From Candidatus Tidjanibacter faecipullorum (GTDB lineage: Bacteria > Bacteroidota > Bacteroidia > Bacteroidales > Rikenellaceae): a DNA stretch of 64,000 bases. Under the pieces are notes generated by a model that was not told the DNA's origin, ran no database searches, and saw only the letters and a list, made by a program, of their open reading frames with translations. Below are positions 43,020-50,209 of this stretch, piece after piece. Each line of letters starts with the position of its first letter. Position 1 is the first letter of the stretch. Made by a program: the position numbers and the translations under genes. The stretch covers positions 21,974-85,973 of the forward strand of contig DXCC01000031.1 of assembly GCA_019116245.1 (NCBI GenBank). Direction: 5' to 3'.

Positions 43020-44462
43020 CTATTTGGCCAAAACCTTACGCTCTATCTCCTCGATCAGCTGTTGGAATGCCCTGTCGGTTTCGATCAGGTTGGCTACTGT
43101 TTTGCAGGCGTGCAGCACGGTGGCGTGGTTCTTGCCTCCGATGGCTGCGCCGATGGCTGTCAGCGGCGCCTGGGTGTGTTGCTTGCACAGATACATGGCA
43201 ATCTGACGGGCCTGGGCCACTTCGCGCGTACGCTTGGTGGAGTCGAGCACGCTCTGGTCAACGTTCAGGTGCTGGCACACCACATTGCGGATATGTTCGA
43301 TCGTGATCTCCTTCTGGGTGACCTTGACGTACATCTTCAGGATCTCCTTGGCCAGCGAAACCGTAATTTTACGCCCCAACAGGGTTGAATTGGCCAGCAG
43401 CGACGAGAGAGCCCCTTCGATTTCGCGGATGTTGGCATTGATGTTTTCCGCGAAAAATACGATGACTTCGTCAGGTATGTCAGCACCCAGACGGGCGGCC
43501 TTGCTGCGGATAATCTTGACTTTGGTTTCAAAGTCCGGAGGCAGCATTTCGGCGGCCAATCCCCAGCGGAATCGCGTGAGCAGCCGTTCGTTGATGTCGC
43601 TCAATTCGACCGGTCGTTTATCCGAAGTCAGGATCAGCTGTTTGCCGGAGAGCTGCAGCTGGTTGAAGATATTGAAAAATACGTTCTGTGTCCCCTCCTT
43701 GTTGCCGGACAGTTCCTGGATGTCGTCGATGATCAGCACGTCTATCATTTGATAGAAGTGAATGAAGTCATTGACCTCTTTCCGCAGGACGGCCGAGGTG
43801 TATTGTGCCTGGAACTTGTTCATCGGCACATACAGCACCTGCAGGTCGGGGTGACGCTGTTTGATCTCCATGCCGATGGCCTGGGCCACATGGGTCTTGC
43901 CCAAGCCCGAGTTGCCGAAGATGTAGAGCGGGTTGTAGGCCGTATGTCCTGGATTGATGGCGATGGACATGCCGGCCGAACGGGCCAGCCGGTTGCAGTC
44001 GCCTTCGACGAATGTGTCGAACGTGTAGTTCGGGTTCAGTTGCGAATCGATGACGATCTTGCGGGGCATGCCGGGAATGGCGTACGGATTTTTGATGTCC
44101 GCCGGATTCGTTTGGCTGCTATATTTGCAATCGGCATTGGCCATGCCGCCATGTTGGTCGTGGGTGTGGTTGTTGACGGCCGTCTGTGATGCGTGGGTGT
44201 CCGTTCGGGGAACGGAATAGCGCAACAGGGTCTTTTGTCCGAAGGTCTGGTAGATGATCGGACGCAGCAGCGGGATGTAGTGCTTTTCTATATGGTAGAC
44301 ATACGTCTCGTTGGGTACGCGCAACCGCAGTGTCGTGCCGTCGAAATCGACGGGCACGATGGGCTTGAACCACTTAACAAACTCTTCCTGAGAGGTTTGT
44401 TGTCTGATTTCGAACAGACAGTTCTGCCACATGTCGGTATATGTCGTATTGTTGGTAACCAT
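43020..44462 (-). CDS. dnaA: Chromosomal replication initiator DnaA
   Basis: 480 residues. N-terminal domain I (MWQNCLFEIRQQTSQEEFVKWF), a variable linker, then AAA+ with Walker A GNSGLGKTHVAQ and Walker B DVLIIDDIQ, and the C-terminal DNA-binding helix GGKNHATVLHACKTV. It starts replication by opening oriC. The first Met in frame (44486) is replaced by MVTNNTTYT as the likely start. No cluster of DnaA boxes is seen around it, so oriC is probably elsewhere. Confidence 0.96.
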   Translation of the reverse strand: MVTNNTTYTDMWQNCLFEIRQQTSQEEFVKWFKPIVPVDFDGTTLRLRVPNETYVYHIEKHYIPLLRPIIYQTFGQKTLLRYSVPRTDTHASQTAVNNHTHDQHGGMANADCKYSSQTNPADIKNPYAIPGMPRKIVIDSQLNPNYTFDTFVEGDCNRLARSAGMSIAINPGHTAYNPLYIFGNSGLGKTHVAQAIGMEIKQRHPDLQVLYVPMNKFQAQYTSAVLRKEVNDFIHFYQMIDVLIIDDIQELSGNKEGTQNVFFNIFNQLQLSGKQLILTSDKRPVELSDINERLLTRFRWGLAAEMLPPDFETKVKIIRSKAARLGADIPDEVIVFFAENINANIREIEGALSSLLANSTLLGRKITVSLAKEILKMYVKVTQKEITIEHIRNVVCQHLNVDQSVLDSTKRTREVAQARQIAMYLCKQHTQAPLTAIGAAIGGKNHATVLHACKTVANLIETDRAFQQLIEEIERKVLAK

Positions 44463-44602
44463 GACGCGGTCTCTTTTCCACCACAAAATTGAAACATAAA
44501 AACGGCAAAAAAAAGAGCTTTCATCTTGCTTTTCCCGTTTTAAATTTTATGCTTGGATGGCGATGAAAGGCGGGTGGTTTTTAAAGGTTTGATTCATAGA
44601 AA

Positions 44603-44646
44603 TTCCCGGAAAAACGCTAAATTTGTATATAGAAAATTTCCCGGAA
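44603..44646. promoter_or_regulatory. Paired TTCCCGGAA sites flanking the phosphohexomutase promoter
   Basis: TTCCCGGAAAAACG (from 44603) and TTCCCGGAAAACG (from 44638) lie 35 bp apart on either side of the -7 box TAAATTTG (44618-44625). The near-palindromic cores suggest operator sites for a dimeric regulator; the regulator is unknown. Confidence 0.5.
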
Positions 44647-44675
44647 AACGTAAGGAAAATATAAGCAAATATAAT

Positions 44676-46424
44676 ATGGCTATGGCAACAGCAATTGATG
44701 AAAAAGTGTTGAATAAAGCACGTATCTGGCTGAACGGCAATTATGATGAAGCGACAAAAAGAGCTGTAAAATCATTGATTGACAATGATCCGAATGAACT
44801 TACCGAAAGTTTTTATAGAGATCTTGAATTCGGCACGGCCGGCCTGCGCGGCATCATGGGCGTGGGTACCAACCGCATGAATATCTATACGGTGGGCATG
44901 GCTACACAGGGATTGGCCAACTACCTGTCCAAGGCATTTGCCGGCCAGGAGATCCGGGTGGTTGTGAGCCACGATTGCCGCAACCACAGTCGTGAGTTTG
45001 CCGAGCGGACGGCCGATATCCTGGCATCCAACGGATTTCGGGTGCTGCTGTTCGATTCGTTGCGGCCGACACCGGAACTGAGCTTTGCGATCCGTGAACT
45101 GAAGTGCCAGAGCGGCGTGATGATTACCGCCTCCCACAATCCCCGGGAGTATAACGGTTACAAGGTCTTTTGGTCCGACGGCTCGCAGGTGGTGGCTCCT
45201 CACGACCGCAATATCATGGACGAGGTGGCCAAGATCACCGATGTGGAGCAGATTCGGCACGGTGAACATGCCGAGAACATTACCCTGCTGGATGAAAAGT
45301 TCGACGAAACGTTCCTAGCCTGCGTGAAGTCGTTGTCGCTGTCGCCCGAGGCGGTGGCGGCGCACCACGACATGAAGATCGTCTACACCCCCCTGCACGG
45401 TTGCGGCTATCGGCTGGTGCCGGAGGCTCTGCGCGGCTTCGGGTTTACGAATGTGAGTCTGGTGGCCGAGCAGACGGTCATTGACGGTAATTTCCCGACC
45501 GTGGAGTCCCCCAATCCCGAGGAGCGTACGGCCATGCGCATGGCCATCGAACAGGCTGTGCGGGAGCGTGCGGAACTGGTGCTGGCCACCGACCCCGATT
45601 CGGACCGGCTGGGTGTCGCCGTGCCGGACGAAAATGGCGAATATGTGCTGCTGAACGGTAATCAGACCTGTGTGTTGCTGACCTACTACCTCTGTCGCCG
45701 TTGGAGCGAACTGGGGCGCCTAAACGGCAAGCAGTTTGTGGTCAAAACGATTGTGACGTCCGACATGGTGGCCGAAGTGGCCCGCCGGTTCGGTGTGCAG
45801 GTCTATGAATGCCTGACGGGTTTCAAGTATATTGCCGGCATCATTCGGCGTCAGGAACCGCTGGGCGGTGAATACATTGGTGGTGGCGAGGAGAGCTTCG
45901 GCTACCTGCCCGAAACGTTCGTGCGCGATAAGGATGCGGTCAGTTCCTGTGCGCTGGCTGCCGAGGCGGCGGCATGGGCCCGTAGTCAGGGGATGACGCT
46001 GTGGCAACTGGTCAAACAGCTCTATGTCGAGTTCGGTTTCTACAAGGAGGGGCTGGTATCGCTTGTCCGCAAGGGCAAGGAGGGTCAGGAGGAGATTCGA
46101 CAGATGATGGCCGACTGGCGGAAAACGCCGCCGCGGATCATTGCCGGCTCTTCCGTAGCCCGGATCCGGGACTACTCTACCGGCGAAGACTGTGATTTGA
46201 CGACCGGCAAGGTAACCCCGATCGAAATGGAGCGTTCCAATGTACTGCAGTTTGTGACGGCTGACAAGACGGTAGTATCTGTACGTCCGTCGGGTACGGA
46301 GCCGAAGATCAAGTTCTACTTCAGTGTACATGAGCCCTTGGCGTCGACCGATGAATATGATGTGGTGGATGCCAAACTGGAGGCCAAGCTCGATCGTATC
46401 CGGCACGACCTGAAGCTGGAGTAA
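44676..46424 (+). CDS. Alpha-D-phosphohexomutase (phosphoglucomutase/phosphomannomutase)
   Basis: 582 residues, the size of the PgcA/PGM2-type enzymes. The catalytic phosphoserine Ser153 is in TASHNPREYNGYK, the Mg2+ loop DPDSDRLG near 306, the sugar loop GGGEESFGYLP and the phosphate loop RPSGTEPKIKFY near the C-terminus. It interconverts hexose 1- and 6-phosphates; glucose or mannose specificity is not clear. The start is chosen after an AT-rich leader and a TAAATTTG box. It is divergent from dnaA (213-bp spacer). Confidence 0.93.
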   Translation: MAMATAIDEKVLNKARIWLNGNYDEATKRAVKSLIDNDPNELTESFYRDLEFGTAGLRGIMGVGTNRMNIYTVGMATQGLANYLSKAFAGQEIRVVVSHDCRNHSREFAERTADILASNGFRVLLFDSLRPTPELSFAIRELKCQSGVMITASHNPREYNGYKVFWSDGSQVVAPHDRNIMDEVAKITDVEQIRHGEHAENITLLDEKFDETFLACVKSLSLSPEAVAAHHDMKIVYTPLHGCGYRLVPEALRGFGFTNVSLVAEQTVIDGNFPTVESPNPEERTAMRMAIEQAVRERAELVLATDPDSDRLGVAVPDENGEYVLLNGNQTCVLLTYYLCRRWSELGRLNGKQFVVKTIVTSDMVAEVARRFGVQVYECLTGFKYIAGIIRRQEPLGGEYIGGGEESFGYLPETFVRDKDAVSSCALAAEAAAWARSQGMTLWQLVKQLYVEFGFYKEGLVSLVRKGKEGQEEIRQMMADWRKTPPRIIAGSSVARIRDYSTGEDCDLTTGKVTPIEMERSNVLQFVTADKTVVSVRPSGTEPKIKFYFSVHEPLASTDEYDVVDAKLEAKLDRIRHDLKLE

Positions 46425-46444
46425 ACAGACAGGATCCCATGATG

Positions 46445-46484
46445 ACGGTTGTGGAAAATGAGGTTTTCCACAACCGTTTTTTTT
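46445..46484 (+). terminator. Terminator after the phosphohexomutase
   Basis: Stem ACGGTTGTGGAAAA pairing with TTTTCCACAACCGT, followed by T8. The T-run also contains the stop codon of the convergent truA. Confidence 0.88.
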
Positions 46485-47253
46485 ATGCCCGGTCCGTTTC
46501 GATATCCGTCAGAAAAAGGTCGGCCGGATAGCGGACGTCACTCAGGTAGAGCCCCTGGGCGGGTGCCGAGGAGCCCGACAGGGAGAGGTCGCGGGCAGCG
46601 ATGATTGCCCGGAACTCCTCCGGCGTCATCTTGCCGCGCCCCACCTCGACCAATGTGCCGGTGATGGCCCGCACCATGTTGCGCAGGAAGCGGTTGGCAC
46701 GGATGGTGAACTCCAGCCGATCGCCCGCCTGTGTCCAGACCGCGTGGCGTACGTCGCAGATGTTGGTCTTGTTGGCCGAATTGAGTTTGGCAAAGGTGGT
46801 GAAGTCGTCGAATGCGAGCAGGTGGGCTGCCGCTTCGTTCATGGCATCGATGTGCAGGGCGCCGTGGTAGAGCCAGGCGGTTTTCCGGGCAAACGGGTCC
46901 TTGGCGGTGAGGATCAGGTAGCGGTACTCCCGCTCCGTGGCATCGAATCGGGCGTGTGCATCGGCGCGGACGGGCAGCAGTTCGTGGACGGCGATGTCGT
47001 AGGGCAACACCGCATTGAGGTGGTAACAGAATCCCGCCCGATCGCGGATGGCTTCCGTCGTGTCGAAATGGGCCACATAGTACCGGGCGTGTACGCCGGT
47101 ATCGGTGCGCCCTGCCCCGGTCACGGGGGTCGGTCGGCGCAGCAGCAAGGCGAGTGCTTCCTCGAGTTTTCCTTGAACCGACGGAGCGTTACGCTGTATC
47201 TGCCAGCCGTTATAGTTGGTGCCTTTGTAGGATAGTGTCAGGAAGTAGCGCAT
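46483..47253 (-). CDS. truA: tRNA pseudouridine(38-40) synthase TruA
   Basis: 256 residues. Catalytic Asp51 in TGAGRTDTGVHARY; RYFLTLSYKGTNYNGWQ at the start and NRFLRNMVRAITGTLVEVG near the end are TruA signatures. An in-frame ATG lies 75 bp upstream, but a minus-strand -7 box TATTTTTG (47275-47282) sits between, so MRYFLTLSY is the start. The stop overlaps the terminator of the convergent gene. Confidence 0.95.
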   Translation of the reverse strand: MRYFLTLSYKGTNYNGWQIQRNAPSVQGKLEEALALLLRRPTPVTGAGRTDTGVHARYYVAHFDTTEAIRDRAGFCYHLNAVLPYDIAVHELLPVRADAHARFDATEREYRYLILTAKDPFARKTAWLYHGALHIDAMNEAAAHLLAFDDFTTFAKLNSANKTNICDVRHAVWTQAGDRLEFTIRANRFLRNMVRAITGTLVEVGRGKMTPEEFRAIIAARDLSLSGSSAPAQGLYLSDVRYPADLFLTDIETDRA

Positions 47254-47274
47254 GGTGTTGCTGTGTTTTCGTTG

Positions 47275-47282
47275 CAAAAATA
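47275..47282 (-). promoter_or_regulatory. -7 box of truA
   Basis: TATTTTTG on the minus strand, 21 bp upstream of the truA ATG. Confidence 0.55.
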
Positions 47283-47382
47283 CCACACCGATCCGTTCCG
47301 ACACCTTTCCGAATCGATTTTTTCGCATGGCGACCGGTCGATCCGGCGCGGCGCGACGTGCCGGAATTTCGCATTTTCTGTG

Positions 47383-47390
47383 TATCTTTG
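47383..47390 (+). promoter_or_regulatory. -7 box of the dapB operon
   Basis: TATCTTTG, 30 bp before the dapB ATG. Confidence 0.6.
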
Positions 47391-47420
47391 TCTGCTAATC
47401 AATCGTAAAACAGAGGACGG

Positions 47421-48140
47421 ATGAAAGCGGTAATTATCGGTTACGGCGTCATGGGCCACGAAGTGGAGAAAATCCTGTCGGAACGTGGCCATGAGCTGCT
47501 GATGACGATCGATGCCGGCGAAGAGGCGAAGTTTGGTACGGAACGCTTCCGCCAGGCCGATGTGGCCATCGAGTTTTCCACTCCGGCTACGGCTTTCGGC
47601 AATGTGGCGGCCTGCCTGCGGGCCGGCGTGCCGGTCGTGAGCGGCACGACCGGATGGAATGATCACATTCCGGAGGCCGAGCAAATGTGCAGGGAGCTGA
47701 ACGGCACCTTTTTCCATGCCTCCAATTTCAGCATCGGGGTCAATATCCTCTTCCGTGTCAATGCCTGTCTGGCCGAGTTGATGGAGCGCTTCCCGGACTA
47801 TGACGTTTCCATGCGGGAGGTGCATCACACCCGCAAGAAGGATGCCCCCAGCGGAACGGCCATCACGCTGGCCGAAGGAATTCTGTCCCGTCTGTCGCGC
47901 AAGCACGGTTGGGTAAACGAAGCGGTGAACGGCGGCGACCGGCTGGGCATCGAATCGGTCCGCGAAGGCGACGTGGCGGGCATTCACGAGATCCGCTATG
48001 AATCGGAGGCCGATCGGATCACGCTGAGACACGAAGCCAAGGGACGCCGCGGCTTTGCCCTGGGGGCGGTTCTGGCAGCCGAATTCACCCGGACGCACCA
48101 CGGCGTGCTCGGCATGGACGACCTGTTCGGTTTGAAATAG
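47421..48140 (+). CDS. dapB: 4-Hydroxy-tetrahydrodipicolinate reductase DapB
   Basis: 239 residues, the short Bacteroidota form. NAD(P)-binding GYGVMGHEV near the N-terminus; SGTTGW; catalytic VHHTRKKDAPSGTA. A step in lysine and diaminopimelate synthesis. First gene of a six-gene plus-strand run with lepB, yigZ, uvrA, an M16 peptidase and an O-methyltransferase. Confidence 0.96.
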   Translation: MKAVIIGYGVMGHEVEKILSERGHELLMTIDAGEEAKFGTERFRQADVAIEFSTPATAFGNVAACLRAGVPVVSGTTGWNDHIPEAEQMCRELNGTFFHASNFSIGVNILFRVNACLAELMERFPDYDVSMREVHHTRKKDAPSGTAITLAEGILSRLSRKHGWVNEAVNGGDRLGIESVREGDVAGIHEIRYESEADRITLRHEAKGRRGFALGAVLAAEFTRTHHGVLGMDDLFGLK

Positions 48141-48181
48141 CGCAACGCGAATGAAATCAACGAGATAATAACCTTTACCTC

Positions 48182-49567
48182 ATGAAAACACTTTGGGATA
48201 AGATACGCCGTTTTTTCGGTAACCGGTGGACCAAGTTCACGCTGGTTGCGGTGCTCTATCTGCTTTGGTTTGTAGTTTGGTCGCGCAGCCTGTGGATGCT
48301 GTTGGGACTGCCGATCATTTTCGATATTTATATCACCAAGTTTATTCCCCACCTGCTCTTCGGACGCAAACATCAGGAGCGCAAACGCACCAGCAAGGCC
48401 TATCGGGAGACGTGGAGCTGGATCGAGGCCATCGTCTTTGCGGTCATTGCCGCCTCACTGATCCATATTTATGTCTTCCAGATGTACCGCATCCCCTCCT
48501 CCTCGATGGAGAAGACGCTGCTGGTGGGCGACTATCTGTGTGTCAGCAAACTGGCCTACGGCCCGCGCATGCCGATGACTCCCCTTTCGGTGCCGCTCGT
48601 GCACAACAAGATGCCCTTCTCGCAGACCCGCAAGTCGTACAGCGAGGCGATTCGCAGCCCCTACAAACGGTTGGCCGGATGCGGCACCGTGCAGCGGAAC
48701 GATATTGTCGTGTTCAACTTCCCGGCCGGTGACACGGTGCTGTTGCAGCAGCCGAATGCCACCTATTACGATGTGCTGTATGAATATCAGCATCAATACG
48801 GTCAGGAGCGCGGCCGCGAGATGCTGAATCGGCAGTTTACGGTCATTTCCCACCCGGTGGACAAGCGGGAGCATTACGTCAAACGTTGCGTGGGACTGCC
48901 CGGCGATACGCTTGAGGTGCGGCACGGCGAGCTGTTCGTCAACGGAGAACGGGCCGAGGATGCTCCGGGTCGTCAGTACAACTATTTTGTGCGCACGACC
49001 GGCACGCCGATCAGCAATCAGACCTTCGAGCAACTGGGCATCGCCAAGGACGACATCTTGTACGACTACCTGAGCCAGACCTATCTGCTGCCGTTGACGG
49101 ACGTGCATGTGGAGACGCTGCGCGGCATGGCCAACATCGCCTCGATCGAGCGTTACGAGGCGCAGGGCGGGTATCACTACATTTTCCCGAACGACGATGC
49201 CTATGCCTGGAACGAGGACAATTTCGGCCCGCTGTGGATTCCGGCAGCCGGCCGTACGGTGGAGTTGACGCTGGAGAATCTCCCCCTCTATCGCCGGATC
49301 ATCAAGAACTACGAAGGCAATGACCTGGCGGTGCGCGACGGGGTGATCTACATCAACGGCGAGCCGGCCGACCACTACACGTTCGCCATGGACTACTATT
49401 TCATGATGGGCGACAACCGCCACAAATCGGCCGATTCGCGCTTCTGGGGTTTTGTGCCGGAAGACCATATTGTCGGCAAGCCCCTGGTGATCGGCTATTC
49501 GACGGACAAGGATCGCAGCGGATGGGGCAAAATCCGTTGGGACCGCATTTTCCGCATCCCGAGATAA
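48182..49567 (+). CDS. lepB: Signal peptidase I (large Bacteroidota form)
   Basis: 461 residues, longer than the ~320 of E. coli. Two membrane segments (about 19-58 and 79-100), then the catalytic Ser108 in IPSSSMEKTL and catalytic Lys234 in YVKRCVGLPGD; the C-terminal box GDNRHKSADSRFWGFVP. Extra ~120 residues between Lys and the C-terminal box (about 250-400) make an enlarged periplasmic domain. Removes signal peptides from exported proteins. Confidence 0.95.
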   Translation: MKTLWDKIRRFFGNRWTKFTLVAVLYLLWFVVWSRSLWMLLGLPIIFDIYITKFIPHLLFGRKHQERKRTSKAYRETWSWIEAIVFAVIAASLIHIYVFQMYRIPSSSMEKTLLVGDYLCVSKLAYGPRMPMTPLSVPLVHNKMPFSQTRKSYSEAIRSPYKRLAGCGTVQRNDIVVFNFPAGDTVLLQQPNATYYDVLYEYQHQYGQERGREMLNRQFTVISHPVDKREHYVKRCVGLPGDTLEVRHGELFVNGERAEDAPGRQYNYFVRTTGTPISNQTFEQLGIAKDDILYDYLSQTYLLPLTDVHVETLRGMANIASIERYEAQGGYHYIFPNDDAYAWNEDNFGPLWIPAAGRTVELTLENLPLYRRIIKNYEGNDLAVRDGVIYINGEPADHYTFAMDYYFMMGDNRHKSADSRFWGFVPEDHIVGKPLVIGYSTDKDRSGWGKIRWDRIFRIPR

Positions 49568-49582
49568 AGGAGAAGATGACGT

Positions 49583-50206
49583 ATGAAAGCGGCGGGAAAT
49601 GATGTGTACAAGACGTTGGCGGCGGCCTCGGAGGCTGTCTTCAAGGATCGCAGCAGCCGTTTCCTGGCCTTTGCCTACCCCGTGTCGGACACGGAGCAGG
49701 TGCGGCAGCATCTGGACGCACTGCGCAAGAAATATTACGACGCAACACACCATTGTTACGCCTATCGCTTGAAATGCGACGGCTCGGTCTTCCGGGCCAA
49801 CGACGACGGTGAACCTTCCGGAACGGCTGGAAGGCCCATTCTCGGGCAGATGATGTCCATGGGGGTGACGGAGTGTCTGGTTGTGGTGGTGCGCTATTTC
49901 GGCGGCATCAAGCTGGGGGTGCCGGGTCTGATCAATGCCTACCGCGAATCGACGGCGGCGGTGCTCGGATGTGCCGACATCATTGAAAAGACGGCCGATA
50001 CCCGTTTCGACATCATCTTTCCCTACATGAGCATGAATGATGTGATGAAGGTGGTCAAGGAGGAGCAGCCCCGCATCGTGAACCAGCAGTTCGACAACCT
50101 CTGCGCCATGACGCTGGCCATTCGGCGCAGCCGGGCCGGCCGGCTCGGTGACCGGTTGGAAAAGGTCGAGGGGGTGCAGATCGAAAGAAAAGAAGAGGAA
50201 GAGTAA
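49583..50206 (+). CDS. YigZ/IMPACT family protein
   Basis: 207 residues of the UPF0029 family. Signatures: KYYDATHHCYAYRL, DDGEPSGTAGRPILGQM and VVVVRYFGGIKLGVPGL in the N-terminal domain; a ferredoxin-like C-terminal domain ends in a charged tail. Related to eukaryotic IMPACT, with a suggested link to translation control; molecular function not settled. It lies 15 bp after lepB and 3 bp before uvrA. Confidence 0.93.
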   Translation: MKAAGNDVYKTLAAASEAVFKDRSSRFLAFAYPVSDTEQVRQHLDALRKKYYDATHHCYAYRLKCDGSVFRANDDGEPSGTAGRPILGQMMSMGVTECLVVVVRYFGGIKLGVPGLINAYRESTAAVLGCADIIEKTADTRFDIIFPYMSMNDVMKVVKEEQPRIVNQQFDNLCAMTLAIRRSRAGRLGDRLEKVEGVQIERKEEEE

Positions 50207-50209
50207 ACC

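Noticed and set aside
43020..44675. oriC next to dnaA
   Set aside because: No cluster of TTATCCACA-type boxes or AT-rich unwinding repeats is seen around dnaA. Single matches at 16157 and 20628 lie within genes.
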